The notes under the pieces: model-generated
What the model saw: only the letters and a program-made list of their open reading frames with translations
What the model was told of the DNA's origin: nothing
Databases searched by the model: none
Source of the DNA: Theobroma cacao
Lineage: Eukaryota > Streptophyta > Magnoliopsida > Malvales > Malvaceae
Assembly (NCBI RefSeq): GCF_000208745.1
Contig: NC_030851.1
Span: forward strand, 16,629,754-16,693,753
Length of the DNA stretch: 64,000 bases
Direction of reading: 5' to 3'
Position numbers and translations under genes: made by a program
Shown here: positions 46,618 through 59,958 of the stretch, one piece after another
Layout of the letters: every line of letters starts with the position of its first letter
Numbering within the stretch: position 1 is the stretch's first letter

Positions 46618-48152
46618 GTTGCTAGCTTTACACACACACACAAGCGCACGTATCGCACAAGTAATATAATAGTAAAAAAAGTGTCATCTCCATAGAAAGT
46701 TGGTTATAATCTTTCACCAAGTACTAAAATTATAACAAGCTAAGTTTTATCCAAGAAATAAGAAAAAACAAGTTGTTGAAGTGAAATGAAATTTGATCTA
46801 AAAATCTAAATAAATTTAAGAATTGCAAACTAAGATTATAGTGAGGAAACAATGTAATTAAAGCCTAGTACTATGATTTCAGCTATTGCTTTGTTGGGAT
46901 ACAAGATCAATTAACTACCTACTTTTTATGGGGATCAATGTTAGTCTAGGGTACTTAAGCATGCATAATACTTCGTCGAGTCATCACACAATTTCCTAGC
47001 TTTATTAACTATCTATATGCTATAGAAAATTAATTAAAGCTAAGTTAATTAAGTTTAGGTCCTATATTTGACTATGTATGATTAATAGGTATATGTCTAT
47101 TCTATTAATTAATCACCCACTTAATTTCTTAACATGGAATGTACACTACTCAAATTTAGGTCTATTTAAACTATCTTTGTCAAGCATCATCTAAAACCCC
47201 ATACTCAACTTATTGGTGATCAAGCAACCAATGAGGCAATAAGCACATATTTGAATAAACATTGATATTCCCTTAAAAAGTAAGTAAAAATCAATCCAAA
47301 ATATCCAAACTACACAACAACATCTACCATAACCCTAGATTAAGAGCTTTAACTCAACATATTCAAAATACAAACACAAATCTCAACAAAATGAAGCATT
47401 TCTACAAAAAGAGTTAGAGAGAGAAAATCTAATCTAGAGTGGGAAATTTTTTGAAGTAGCTTTTTTATCCTTCAATTTCTTCAATTTCTCTTCTTTTTCC
47501 CTCTTGGTTCCAACCTTTTTTCGCTCAAATTACTGTCTAAACCCCCACTTTATTTTTAGCCCTAAAAAGATTGTATTTATACCCTTTTTATTGGCCATTT
47601 GATGTCAAATCAGATGGCCAATAATGTGCAGAGTCATGTTTTAGTGCCTAGGCACCCAAGCACTGGCGCCTAGCCTTTTTAAGGTGTTGGGCAATGCATT
47701 CAATGCCTAGGTGCCCAAGCTGCTGGCCACACAGCATGCAATCTATTAGAGTCAATTGATTTTCTTTACACTTTTTACCATGATCCTTTTTGAACTAGGT
47801 AAAGTTTTGAACATTAAAGTTATAGGTCCTCCTCTTATCTTTTTGCAAGTCTAAGAATTGTGTCAATCAGAGTTTTGTAGCTCAAGATATGGTTCGATTA
47901 TCATAGCATTGTCTAAGGTCACCTTAAGCAAAAGTGCATGATCCTTTGTAAAATTGACTTCCAATCAATAAAAGGTAAAAAAAAGACTTAATAACATGGA
48001 AATAAACTCAAATTACTTAAACTACCAAGGCATGCATAAAGTAAATACCAAACAAATATATAAACAAGGTCTAAATTAATTAAAAACAAGAGGACATTAG
48101 TCATTTTTAGGCTCTAAAGAATGTAAGATAACTTTATAAAATAGAGTTATCA
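46618..48152 (-). mobile_element. Solo Athila-type LTR inserted in the gag
   Basis: The minus-strand LTR starts TGATAACTCTATTTTATAAAG at 48152 and ends near ...TGTAAAGCTAGCA(AC). GTGAAT flanks both sides (46612-46617 and 48153-48158). It belongs to the same family as the element it hit. It has a TATA box at 47574-47581. Confidence 0.85.
47574..47581 (-). promoter_or_regulatory. LTR TATA box
   Basis: TATAAATA on the minus strand in GGGTATAAATACAA, about 570 bp into the LTR. Confidence 0.7.
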
Positions 48153-49660
48153 GTGAATAGCAAATCCAAGAGCACGTAGTAGCTAAAAATCATTGCTTAA
48201 GGGATTATGCTATCCTATTAGTGTAAGGGATTCCATCAAGCATTCGAAGGCCAGCTATTCAAGCAAATAATTTTGAGATCAAGTCAGCCATCATCACCAT
48301 GATTCAAACTTCAATCCAATTTCGGCTCTACCAAATGATGATCCAAATAGCCATATATCAAACTTCTTGGAGATTTCTGATATGTTCAAACATAATGGTG
48401 TCATAGTTGATGCAATTTGTTTGAGGCTTTTTCCTTTCTCATTGAGGGATAAAGCTAAAGAATGGTTGAATACGTTCCGTACTGGCTCAATAACAACATG
48501 GGATGATCTTGCTCAAAAGTTCCTTGCTAAGTTCTTTCCTTCGACTAAGACAACAAAAATGAAGAATGATATTACATCATTCATGCACGAAGATTCTGAA
48601 TCATTGCACGAGGCTTGGGGAAGATGCAAAGAATTAATTCTGCATTGTCCTCAACATGGTATTCCAAAGTAGCTTTAGGTGTAAACTTTCTACAATGGCT
48701 TGACTAGGCATGTTCGGATTACTATTGATGTCACTATAGGAGGAGCTTTAATAGCTAATCAATTGATGAGGCATATGATTTGTTGGAAGAAATGGCTACA
48801 AATAACTACCATGACCAACCAAGAGATCAATGCATAAGAGAGTAGTTGGAATTCATGATGTAAATGCTCATTTGGCATTATTTGCGCAAGTAGCAGCTTT
48901 AACTAAGACACTTGAATCTTTTGGTACAAACTCCATCAAAGTCCTTTTGTAGGTTGTAAATGTTGTGTAGATAATCATGCAAGCCATCAATGTCCAAGTT
49001 TGACAGAAACAGTGCAATTTGTGGGGAATAAACAACAAAATAACCTTTACCCCAACATAGACAACTTAGAGTGGAGTAACCATCCAAATTTCTTTTGGGC
49101 TAATAATCAAGGATCTTCCTCAACTTCAAGGCTAAATGCAATTTCGGGATTCTAATAGCAAGCCAGAGCATTTTTCTCAAAAAAAAAAAGCCAGCTGTGG
49201 AAGACTTACTAAGGTAGTACATGAAACAGAATGATAGCATCATACAAAGTCAAATAGCTCTTATTCAGAGTCAAGCAGCATCACTTCGAAACCTTGAGAC
49301 TCAAATTGGTTAACTTACCAATTTATTAAACAACTAACCTCAAGGAGCACTACCTAGCGATACAAAGGTGAATCCTAGAAGAGAGGGTAAGGAAAAAGTT
49401 ATGGCAATCACCTTGATGAGCAAAAAAGGGTTGAAAGTAGTGTTAAGCAAGCTATACTTCAAGATGAGCATATTGAAAATGAAATAGTGATTGAGTCAAT
49501 AGATAAGTAAATTCAAGAGAATGAAGAAAAGGCAACTCTACCACTACCACCCTTTCGTCAGCATTTTCAAAAACAAAAGCTTGATAAGCATTTCCAAAAG
49601 TTTCTTAAGGTATTCAAAAAGCTTCACATCAACATTCCTTTCACAGAAGCTTTAGAGCAA

Positions 49661-50221
49661 ATGCCATCATATGTGAAGTTTCTAAAGGGCATATTGACAA
49701 AGAATAGGAAATTGAAGGATTTTAAGACAATTACACTCACTGAAGAGGGTAGCACGATAATCCAAAATAAGCTTCCACCAGAACTTAAGGACTTAGGGAG
49801 CTTTTCTATCCCTTGCTCAATTGGTAATTTTAATTTTTCAAAAGCTTTATGTGATTTGGGTGTTGGTGTCTCAATTATCCTTTTGTCTGTTGGTAGGAGA
49901 ATTGGACTAAAGGAGATTCAACTTACTACATTGAACTTGCAGCTAGCAAACAGAATGATAAGGCACCCTTGTGGGATTATAGAGGATGTCTTACTTAAAG
50001 TGGGGAAATTGTACATTCCAATAGACTTGCTTATACTTGAGATGGAGGAAAATCAAAAGGTTTCAATCATATTGGGGCATCCATTCTTGGCCATTGCAGG
50101 CACAATTGTCCTTGTAAAAAAAGGTAGAATAACTTTTAGAGTTGGTAAGGTAGTAGTTGAATTTACTATTTTCAATGAAACTAAATATCCTTCTTCCACA
50201 GCCTATTGCTATAAAATGTAA
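49661..50221 (+). pseudogene. Athila-type retropepsin fragment
   Basis: This 186-codon open stretch would be the aspartic protease that cuts the gag-pol polyprotein. It contains the region before the protease (MPSYVKFLKGILTKNRK), the substrate-groove motif IPCSIGNFNFSKALCDLG and the flap and C-terminal part (IILGHPFLAIAG, close to the family IILGRPFLATAG). Athila and Tat proteases have CDLGAS at the active site; here it reads CDLGVG, keeping the Asp and Gly but losing the Ser. No RT follows: after 120 bases a solo LTR begins and then the element's 3' UTR. The frame is open but partial, so it is a remnant rather than a gene. Confidence 0.83.
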
Positions 50222-51029
50222 TTAGTCGATAAAAGGTAAAGGTAATTCTACTCCACCACTTATAAGTAAGCCAGCACCAACTCTTGAGTGAAAGCCACCG
50301 CCACCACATCTCAAAACTAAGTAGTGTTATGATGAGCATTGTCACGACCTGATTTTTGAGCCATGATCGGCGCATGGACTCTATGGACATAGTCCGCTAA
50401 GCCCAAGCAAGCCTATTTATATAATCCTACTCATCATCCCGTCAACTATTCTTACATATACATCTCATAATCTCAACCCTTAAGTACTTTAATAGTAAGT
50501 TATAACAATCAAAACTGCATTTATATTCGCCAAAAATAACCTTAACCATTGCCACTCATGGTGGCTTTACCAATCAAAATGTACATATATGGTCTAAGGC
50601 ATACATCTTAGTACTTTACATCACATGTACGTATTTACAAACAAAAATGACTCTGGGTTTCCAACGAAGTGACCAAGGTGAAGGTGCGGCTACGGAATGC
50701 CAAGATACCTACCAAGGAGATGAAACTACATGGACACCTCGACTTAGGTTCCAACTACCTCTTGATCTGAAAACATGAAGTTGAAAACAGTGAGTACAAA
50801 CTCAATGAGTGAACATAAGAAGGGAAAAAGCAAGATAAGGAAAGTTGATAATCACGATGCATTTATTTGAAAACAATGCAATTTAGTTCAAGTTCTTATT
50901 AAAATCCCTCTATTAAACCCTTGGTTATTAAATCATTTAATGATGAAGGAACCACATTCAGCATGAAATTGGAAAGAGAGGAAATTCCCAGCAATAATCT
51001 GAATAAGGCAGCATAATAGACAGATTATC

Positions 51030-51305
51030 GCTGCAGTGCAAAGGTATTCTTGCTGTAGCGAACTTCAGGCACAAATCATCAACGGAATGAGGGTTTCACT
51101 CAACTGCACGAGGGTTTCGCGTTAGAACCCCTTGTCTCAAACTAAATTAATTAATCCCTTGACATTGGAAATCCATGATCAACCATGTTGTTAAAGCAGT
51201 GGAAAATATAGCAAAAACCAACAAGGTAGCATGCAAGACAGAAAGTTTCTCGCTGCAGTGAGTTACAGGCAGCAAAAATAGAATGTTTCTCACTACAGCG
51301 AGAAG
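51030..51305. repeat. Degenerate TTCTCGCTGCAGCGAGAA-like sites
   Basis: Sites read ATCGCTGCAGTGCAA (about 51028), TTCTTGCTGTAGCGAA (about 51048), TTTCTCGCTGCAGTGAG (51247) and TTTCTCACTACAGCGAGAA (51286). They occupy the same relative position as in sister LTRs. Confidence 0.85.
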
Positions 51306-51499
51306 TAGGGCACCTAAATAAAGAAGGGCCTCCTTTGCACTAAACATCCATTTGGTGCTGCAATAAAATCAATTTGCAAGTAAATGGAAATTTTCAAGAT
51401 TCATCATGGCATACAATCACATATTATAATCATGATCTTTTTATTGCATAAACATATACCTAAACATATATCAATTCGTATACCACCCCATCTCACCCA

Positions 51500-51642
51500 G
51501 CTCATGTGTATCCCCCCACATCGTGCACATAGCCGGAGTCATCGCGTGCATCCCCCCACATCGTGCATAGGTACAGACATCATGTGCTCCCCCACATCGC
51601 GCACAGTTGATGCCATCGTGTGCATCCCCCCACATCGTGCAC
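51500..51642 (-). repeat. Hairpin minisatellite, second unit type, inverted
   Basis: Four units contain CCCCCACATCGTGCAC, the reverse complement of the units at 41829-42012 and 62660-62910. Confidence 0.85.
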
Positions 51643-52073
51643 ACGGGTAATATCACCATCCATCTCCCTCACCACCATCATCAGCGACAGGTGCACACTC
51701 ACTCCGCACATGCATGGTTGCATTTGTCACATAATGGTACCATTTATGACATAGTATATATATATATATATGTATATCAACATTATACAGAAACATATGG
51801 ATTCATCACACTATCCATTTCGTAACATAAAAACATTTCATAAGGGCTTGTTCTCGTGCGAGTTTTGAAGAAAGAACCAATAAAACGCTTTAGAGGATTA
51901 AATCAAACATACATGTGTATATCCCAAAACCTTTTTAATGCAAGTTCACTCACCGGTATTTGTTGAACCTTTAGTCGACTCTAACTTCCCTAATGGTCCA
52001 ATTGGGGCTGAGGGGCCTCGTTGGAACCTATCACGCATAAAAACATCATAGCCAATCAATTTACATTAATATC

Positions 52074-54808
52074 TGTGACAGCCCAATTTTCGAGCCATGA
52101 CAGGCGCAAGGGACCAATGGGCTTAGCCCACCAAGCCCAAGCAAGCCTACTTACATGATCTTATACGTTAACCCATATTCCTTTAGAATTTGAAATTTAT
52201 AATGCTCAATTATAATTCTTTTGAAAACAACTCATAAAACCCAGTCATGTATTCATAATGGCATCATCAACCATTATATACATACATATAATTTGACAAA
52301 TGAATCTCAGCATTTCACAACAAGTAGTCATATACATGTAATTGGAACTTGGCCGTCAGTGGAGTGACTCTCAGCATAGTTACTAACATTTAATGTCATG
52401 GTAAACCTACCGAGCAATGGATAGGAAGGAATACCTCGTCCTAGAATCCAATCACCTTTGACTCTAACAACCTAAAACATGAAGTTTAAAAAGTGAGTAT
52501 AAACTCGGTGAGTGAACATAGGAATGGAACAAGCAATGATAAGGAATTGTTTAGGAAACATGATGCATTTATTTGAAAACAATGCCATTTAGTTCAAGTT
52601 CTTATTAAAATCCCTCCATTAAACCTTTGATTGTAAAAACATTTAATGATGAAAGAATCGTATTCAGCATGAAATTGGAAAGAAAGGAAATTTTCAGCAA
52701 TTAACCAAGCAAGGCAGTATAAACAGAATGTTTCTCGTCATTCATTTCAATCACATATTATAATCATAAACTTTTTATCACATATACCTATATAAACATA
52801 TATAAACATGTCCACCACCCCCACTTCATTCATCGTCATAGCCAAGTCATCATCATTATCAGCTTATGCGCACTCCCTACTCGCACATAGTCTGATCAGC
52901 ATCGGCTTATGCGCACTCCCACTCTCACATAGCCAGGTCAGCATCGGCTTATGCGCACTCCTACTAGCACATAGCTAGGTCAGCATTAGCTTATGTGCAC
53001 TCCCTACTCGCACATAGCCGAGTCAATATCATCACACAACATTATTCATCAATGCACAACATATATTCATATATATACATACCAACATGATATAAGAGCA
53101 CATGGATTTATCCTTTCGCACATTTCACATTTTCACAACATCAAAACATTTTATCAATGGCTTGTTCCCCGGCACACATTTTTAAAGAAAAGTTGGATAA
53201 AATCATTCAAATGTTTCATCCAAAAACAATTACACTTCCCAAAGAATTTTGAAATGCAAGTTCACTCACCTGGCAACAACGAGATATTAAGTTGTTATTT
53301 GTTCGGAGGTGTCTCTAACTATTTTCATTGGCCGGTCACTCGTTATTTACTCTGTCACGCCACCACAGTACTCTAACCTTATCTTTACACTTGCTAGCAA
53401 TAATACGAACTCAATATATTTAATTACATATGTATACGGGCAGCACTTCAATCAATTAATCCTTACTCAAATTTATATTTTTTATCCTACCATGAAACCA
53501 TCTTCAATTAACTCACATCTTAATACATTTTTACTAAAATTACATATGTCAGTTGCTTACGTAATTCCTTATTTTATATCTCCGACAACTTATTTATGAT
53601 GTCACATGCCTACTTCAACCTTTCTAAACAATTTTCGCCCAAATCCATCTTATATTTCCACAGTATTAACTATATTTACGGCAACCACCGTCATTTCAAA
53701 TCTATCCAATTATTTTTCAATTTCAATCCAAATTATTTCTCCTTATTTCTTCCAAATATTATACCACTCAACTTAACACTTTCAACTAAATTATGCCAAT
53801 AAATTCCTCCGACAACAATAATTCTTCACAACAAATCATTTAAAATTTCTTAACTTCACTTGAGCACTATTCATCAATTTCATATTTTCTTCATTACTTT
53901 AGTCCTACGACACATCCTAATACAATTTTTAAATATTGTATTAAAGTAGTTTAAATTTAATTCATATCACTAATAACCAAAATTTAACTAAACAAGTGGG
54001 CTAACCCCAAATAATCCAACTTCATAACAAGCCCAATAAAAGCAAGGAAGTTTTTACCTATTTGGGCTAGGTTAGCCCAAACCCAAGTCTCCACCTTTAT
54101 TTTATTTTGGACTTTTCTTTCTTTGTTGCTATTGGGCCTTTTCCATGAGCTCTTCCTATTTCTTCCTATTGGGCCATGCCCATTCTTTTCTTATTGGGCT
54201 ATGCCCACTCTCTCTTCTTCTTTTTTTCCTCATCTATATCTCATTTTACCTCTATTTTGAATTTTCTTCATTCCCATCTACCAACTCCCAATTCTTCCTT
54301 TTTTCTTATAATTTTATTATTTATTTTATTTCCTCTAAATATTAAAATTTCATGTATAAATCTTTCAACTTTCCTCTCTTACAATTTGACCCTTCCGACA
54401 CAATTTAAATTCTAATTTCTATCTATCTTTCTTCTTTTACATGTGTACAACCAAAATATCAAAGTTGTACTCCAACACGGTATCACCATAATATTTAAAA
54501 TATTTATTTACGCGCGCTATCTTACCTAATAAAGACACGCGGCCTTGTTAACGTCATTTTTTCTCCAAAATGTTCTCATCTCCTTTTGTCTCCTTGGTAC
54601 CCAAAATACCTTATTATGCCTCAATTCACTTTCGAATCACTTTTTATCTCATAAATTTTTCTCTGATAAGATATTATTATTTTCTCGCGTGCGAAATATT
54701 TTATCCCAACTGTTCCTTTCATCTTTCATCACTTTTAAACATTATAATTAACCTCAATTGGCATCCAATAAGCTTTATTAGTCACCACATCAAGTACATG
54801 GTATTACA
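52074..54808 (-). mobile_element. Nested solo LTR (2,735 bp) with ATATC duplication
   Basis: ATATC at 52069-52073 and 54809-54813. The minus-strand LTR starts TGTAATACCATGTAC at 54808 and ends GGGCTGTCACA at 52074. It belongs with the LTR at 57115-63780; the shared block around GTTAGAGACACxTCCGAACAAA is at 53300-53320 here and 62380-62395 there. Confidence 0.95.
52851..53027 (-). repeat. Hairpin minisatellite, four inverted units
   Basis: Units read TCGGCTTATGCGCACTCCC then TACTCGCACATAG, the reverse complement of the 27971-28188 type. Confidence 0.88.
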
Positions 54809-55725
54809 ATATCGCTCCAAAAGTTGTTTCCCAAATCAAGCTTTAATAGGCCTTCCTATCTACCTTCCAATTACCATTTGATTGGCTATTCAGTTTCTCT
54901 TCATTAGTAACACTAGAAATAGATAAACAACTTCAGCAATAACACAACTCATAACTTCAATTACTAGCCATTATCAACAACTTAAAACCAATCTTAATTC
55001 ATCACTCACTTTGGTGGATTGTAATGAAATTCCTCTCCAAGAGTCCTCAAGCTATCATGAAATCTCTCCCTCTCTCTCTCTACATAGTTCAATTGGTGAG
55101 AGAAAGTATTGAAGAAAGACTTTTAAGGGTTTGTTTAAGGTGAGGGAGTAAAAGAGTATGAAAAACCTTGCAACAGGGTGTGTAAAGCACGAAGATTAAG
55201 GTTAGTTTGAGAGAGTGATGGAAGCTTGAGAGAAGCTTTCATGGAAGAGGAGAGAAACATGAGAGTGGAGGAAGAAGAAGAAGTTGCTAGAGAAATGAAG
55301 AAGCTGCTGAAAGAATGAGATCCTTATAATTAAAGTTTATCCAACTTTACTTAATTATCGAAATACCCCTAACAAGGCCACTTGTATTCCTCCCTTCCCA
55401 TATGCAGTCTTTTCACTCTTTTAACCCAAAGACAAGGTCCATAATAGTCTAAAAGTACTCGAGTTCACAAAAATTAAAATATTTGACTCGGGGTGCAAAA
55501 TGACCATTTTGCCCCTATTGTGAAAATTATTGTCACTTCTAGTTTTCTTCATGTTTCCATCATTATACATCATTCATTTTGTCCTTACGCCCATGTAGAC
55601 CTTAAAAAATATTAAAAAACCTTATTCTGAGAGATTATTAGAGGAAATGATGAAATTACCCTTAGTCCGTGTTATCTCATCTACTTCTAATTACAAGTCT
55701 ACAGAGATCGAGGTCTCACAAGCAT

Positions 55726-56634
55726 AATCCACCACCTTCTAGTGATCTTGATTTTGAGGTTAGACTGCACGTAGCACTCTCTAGTTCACACCTCTATTTT
55801 TTACCATGGCAACTTCAACCATACTGGTGGAAAACTTTTAAAGTGGTAAAAGTTGTCTTATGGCCATATTTAGATTTTTAGTACATTTATAGGAGAATTC
55901 AAGGTAATGAAACAAAGCCTCAAGCATTTTTACGATGATGAAGAAGTGAAAAAATGAGTATCATAGTCAAGCTAGTGACTATAAAAAGGCATTTCTCAAG
56001 AGGCAACCCAAGCTATATCTTTTTAAGTTTAGTTGCTATTTTAGTTAGTTTTTATTTTATTATATTTAAATAAGTAGCTATAACATTTACCTAGCTTGTT
56101 TTGCTAAGTATGAAAGTTTGGAAAACATGAAGATAAGGAGAAAGAAAGTTCGAGCTTTCAATGCACTGTCACCATTGATAGGGGAGCTTTTTTGCTTATT
56201 CTTTTTAGCTTTTCACATTGAAGACAATGTGCAATTTAAGTTTGGGGGAGGGTTTTATTATTATTTGTTTTTGTGATATTTTAGATTAGTTTATTTTCAT
56301 TAAATTTTTTTTTAAATTTTATGCATGTTTTAAAAACTTGAGCTAAATTTATTTGTGCCAATTTCTTTTAATTGACCTATCCAATGATGAGAACCTAATT
56401 ATATTCCTATCTTGATTCTTTGAAACATGTGGATATTGTTTGAGTATTATTTAAATTTTTACACTAAGCTTCATTGTTAGGATGAGATTTCCACTCAATT
56501 TAAACACCATATCTTTTGTTTAAATTAAGTATGCATATCTAGAGAAGATTTATGTGAGTGTAAAAATTTTGAATTATGTTTTAAGTTCTAGAATTTGTTT
56601 GATTTTCTCTCGAGGTAAAATCCTAGGCTATACA
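55726..56634 (+). other. 3' UTR and polypurine tract of the Athila-type element
   Basis: Contains AAGAGGCAACCCAAGCT near 55998 and ATTGAAGACAATGTGCAATT leading to AAGTTTGGGGGAGG at 56238-56252. This wording is characteristic of Athila/Tat 3' regions, where it precedes the 3' LTR. The remaining ~380 bp is AT-rich with no further signal. Confidence 0.8.
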
Positions 56635-57114
56635 TGTTGGTCCCAATAATATGTGCTAGAGGGGAGGTGAATAGCATAAATCAGCTCTTGACAAGATGAG
56701 GAACTAATTTCTAGCATAAAGAAAATAAAAACAGAGTAGACAATGCACAGAAATTTATAGAGGTTCGGTCCAAGATCTACATCCACTACCTTGATTATCC
56801 AACCGAGGATTTTCCCAACAATTTCACTAATAACCGGTGAAATTCACAAGCTTTCACCAAGCTTTACAATGGCTTTTACAAGGCTCAGCCAAAACCTTTT
56901 ACACTAGTTTTTTACAAGCTAAACTAAAACCTAAAGTGGTTTCTCAAAGGCTCAACCACAACCTTTCACAATGGTTTTTCACGAGCTCAACAAAAACCCA
57001 AAGTGGTTTTTTCAAAGGCTCAACCACAACCTACAACAATGATTTTTACCAGGATCAACCAAAACCCAACAACAAATTTTTCTAGACTAAGTTGGAACCT
57101 TTACACTCAATGAA
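56635..57114 (-). repeat. SIRE-type copia LTR fragment
   Basis: It begins TGTTGGTCCCAATAATATG, the reverse complement of the LTR end at 18746, and carries diverged inverted copies of the 68-bp repeat (CTCAACCACAACCT...AAAACCCAAAGTGGTTTT). No PBS is seen at its left, so it is a solo LTR or truncated; it stops at the chromovirus LTR starting at 57115. Confidence 0.75.
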
Positions 57115-59958
57115 GCTAATACCCCATACTTTGATGTGGTGACTACTCAAGCTTATCGGATGCCAATTGAGGTTAATTATAATGTTTAAAAGCGATAAAA
57201 GATGAAAGGAATAGTTTGGGATAAAATATTCCGCACGTTAGGAAATAATAACAAAATAATAATATTTTTATCGGATAAAAACTTACAAGATCAAAAGTGA
57301 TTTGGAAGTGAATTGAGGCATAATAAGGTATTTTGGGTACCAATGAGACAAGAGGAAATTTTTGAACTAAAATAATATTTCATTAATAAAATAATATAAA
57401 AATATTAATATTTTATTCAATATCAAAAGTTTTCCTGAAGGAGTATGTGGTCAATCTAAGTGGGGGAGAAGAAGAATGAGAAAAATTTCAGAGAAAAATG
57501 ACGTTAATGGGGTCACGTGTCTTTATTAAGTAAAGATAGTGTGAGTAAATAAATATTTTAAACATTATGGGGACACCGCGTTGGAGTATAAATTTTATAC
57601 CTTATTTGTACATGTGTAGAAGAAGATAATAAAAGGAAATTGGAGTTAAATGAGTGTTGGGAGGATTAAATTAAAAAGGGAAAAACTTAGAGGGTAAAAC
57701 GGTAATTTCGTACAAAATTTGGTCAAAGCTTTCAAAGGAAGCTTTGACTCTCTCATGTTTTTTTTTGTCCTTCATGGTCGGCCATTTCATGTTGAAATGT
57801 TGAAATGTAAGGCATGCCTAAGCCAACCAATGAAGATGGCGTTAATAACAATGACAAAAGAAGACAAAATTTGCATAAAAAGGTCATATTTTATTCAAGC
57901 CACCTAGGGACCAACGGCAACTCTTTTTTTCAAGAAAGGGGTGCATATTTTTTTTATCCTTCTTTGGGATAAACGGCAGCCCATATTTGTAGCCACTTGA
58001 CATGCAAAGAGTGCATGCTTATCTAGACTCCATTGATATCAACAGAAAGGAGAGGAAAGATTTTTTTTAAGAATTTTGGTTTAGATTGTAAAGGGAAGCT
58101 TAGGTTTTGGGGAGTCACTGGCTGCGAGGAATAGAGAGGAGAGGAAGCCATTGGCAGAAGAAGAAAGAAAGGAAAAAGAAAGAGAAAAAGGATAAAGCTA
58201 AAAAAAAAGGAAAGAAAGAAAATATATATGTACAAAAGGAGAGAGGTAAGAGTTTAATTTTTTTAGTTCCAGTTTGGGTATTTTCTAGACGGGAAAGGTT
58301 TGATCTTTTGGAGCTGGTAGAGGAAGTGAGAGCTCGAGTTATTTGGGTAGCAATGAGGAGAACCGGTTTAGGCAAACAAAAGAGAGAGTTGGGTTTTGGT
58401 GCTAATCGGTAAAAAGGGAAATTCAATCGGGAGGTCGGTTAGCAAGGGAAAAAAGAAGAGAAAATTTTGAGGTTAAAGGGAAGGGAAAGGAAGTCGACTG
58501 TAGAGAGAGAGAGAGAAATGGTGAGAAAGTATAAAAAAAAAAACAAAGAGGAGAGAGTGGGCATAGCCCAATAAGAAAGAATGGGCATGGCCTAATAGGA
58601 AGAAATAGGAAGAGCCCATGAAAAGGGCCCCATGGCAACAAAGAAAGAAAAGTCCAAAAGAGAATAAAGGTGGAGACTTGGGCTTGGGCCAACCTTGCCC
58701 AAATAGGTAAAAGTTTCTTTGCTTTTATTGGGCTTGTTATGAAGTTGGACTATTTGGGGCTAGCACACTTGTTTAGTTAAATCTTGGTTATTAGTGATAT
58801 GAATTAAATTTAAATTACTTTAATATAATATTTAAAAATTCTTTTATGATGTCTCATAGGACAAAGCAAAGAAGAAAATAGGAAATTGATGAATAGTACT
58901 CAAGTGCAATTAAGAAATTTTAAATGATTCGTTGCGAAGACTTATTGTTGTCGGAGGAATTTATTTGCACAAGTTAGTTGAAATGTTAAGTTGAATGGTA
59001 TAATATTTGAAAGAAATAAGGAAGAATAATGTGGATTGAAATTGGAAAATAATTGGATAGATTTGAAATAACTGTGGTTATCGTAAATATAATTAATATT
59101 GTGGAAATATAAGATGGATTTGGGCAAAAATTATTTAGAAAGGTTGAAGTAGGCACATAACATCATAAATAAGTTACCGGTGATATAATCTAACGAATTA
59201 CATAAGCAACGAATATAAGTAATTTGAGTAAAAATGTATTAAGATGTGAGTTAATTGAATATGGTTTCATAATAGGGTGAAAAATATAAATTTGAGTAAG
59301 GATTAATTGATTGAAGTGTCACGACCCAATTTCCCAAGCCATGACCGACGCATGAGCTCCATGAGCATAGCTCACTAAGCCCAAGCAAGCCTATCCATTT
59401 ACCTTTGCTTAACAAATTTATCATATCATGCATACACACACACCTTTTTCCGGGTGTGAACATAGCCAAAACACAATGGCATTATCGATAATAATATGCA
59501 TGCACTATGTCAGTCATGTATTTAGCAATTTACATTGCATACACATATTCACATTGTTAGATTGTATTCACAATACAAAAGGACTCATGACTTCTAGTGG
59601 AGACATTTATAATAAAAGGGATTACTATCGAATGCCAGACACATACCTAGGAGATGCACTATGGGGACTCCTCGATCTAGGGTCCAACAGTCACCTGATC
59701 TGAAAACATGAATTTTTATAAAACGTGAGTACAATACTCAGTGAGTGAACAAGAAAGGAACAAGCATACCATAAGGAATGTTTATCGAAATCATGATGCA
59801 TTCATTTTCTCAAAACCATGTAATTGTTTTAGCTCCTTTAAACCCTTCATGTAAACCCCACATGAGTAAATCACTTTAAAAAATCCATGCTCAACTATGG
59901 TACCAAAGAAATGGGAAATATGGGCAAAACCCACAAGTTAGCAAAATGGACAGAAAGT

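Larger units (their letters stand above)
46488..49140 (+). pseudogene. Athila-type gag remnant, split by a reverse LTR
   Basis: It would encode the capsid and nucleocapsid. The ATG at 46488 begins MRRAKSLEIAPCDPIIERT, then stops. A reverse solo LTR interrupts at 46618-48152. A 102-codon open stretch at 48367-48672 is the capsid core: LRLFPFSLRDKAKEWLNTF, then WDDLAQKFLAKFFPSTKT and LHEAWGRCKELILHCP, the Retrotrans_gag pattern of Athila and Tat elements. Stops and small shifts follow. A CX2CX3HX4C knuckle (CKCCVDNHASHQC) is readable at 48955-48993. The ORF cannot be translated whole. The lineage is supported by the tRNA-Asp PBS before it and the Athila-type 3' UTR after it. Confidence 0.82.
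50340..55720 (-). mobile_element. Solo LTR with AGCAT duplication, carrying another solo LTR
   Basis: AGCAT at 50335-50339 and 55721-55725. The minus-strand LTR starts TGTGAGACCTCGATCTC at 55720 and ends GTCGTGACA at 50340, net about 2.64 kb after removing the LTR at 52074-54808. It has a U3 palindrome at 55495-55512 (GCAAAATGACCATTTTGC) and palindrome traces at 51030-51305. Confidence 0.95.
31700..56634 (+). mobile_element. Athila-type Ty3/gypsy element broken by nested insertions
   Basis: Parts in order: 5' LTR (31700-32590, 38618-39098, 46092-46364), PBS 46375, gag 46488-49140, protease 49661-50221, a 3' UTR and PPT at 55726-56252. Insertions: solo LTRs at 32591-38617, 39099-46091, 46618-48152 and 50340-55720, the first, second and fourth of which carry further solo LTRs. 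RT, RNase H and integrase are absent between protease and 3' UTR, so it was internally deleted or non-autonomous. The 3' LTR is not seen; a copia LTR fragment begins at 56635. Confidence 0.82.

Noticed and set aside
58107..58692. Open frames on both strands
   Set aside because: Purine-rich LTR sequence homologous to non-coding LTR sequence on the other strand at 54120-54250.
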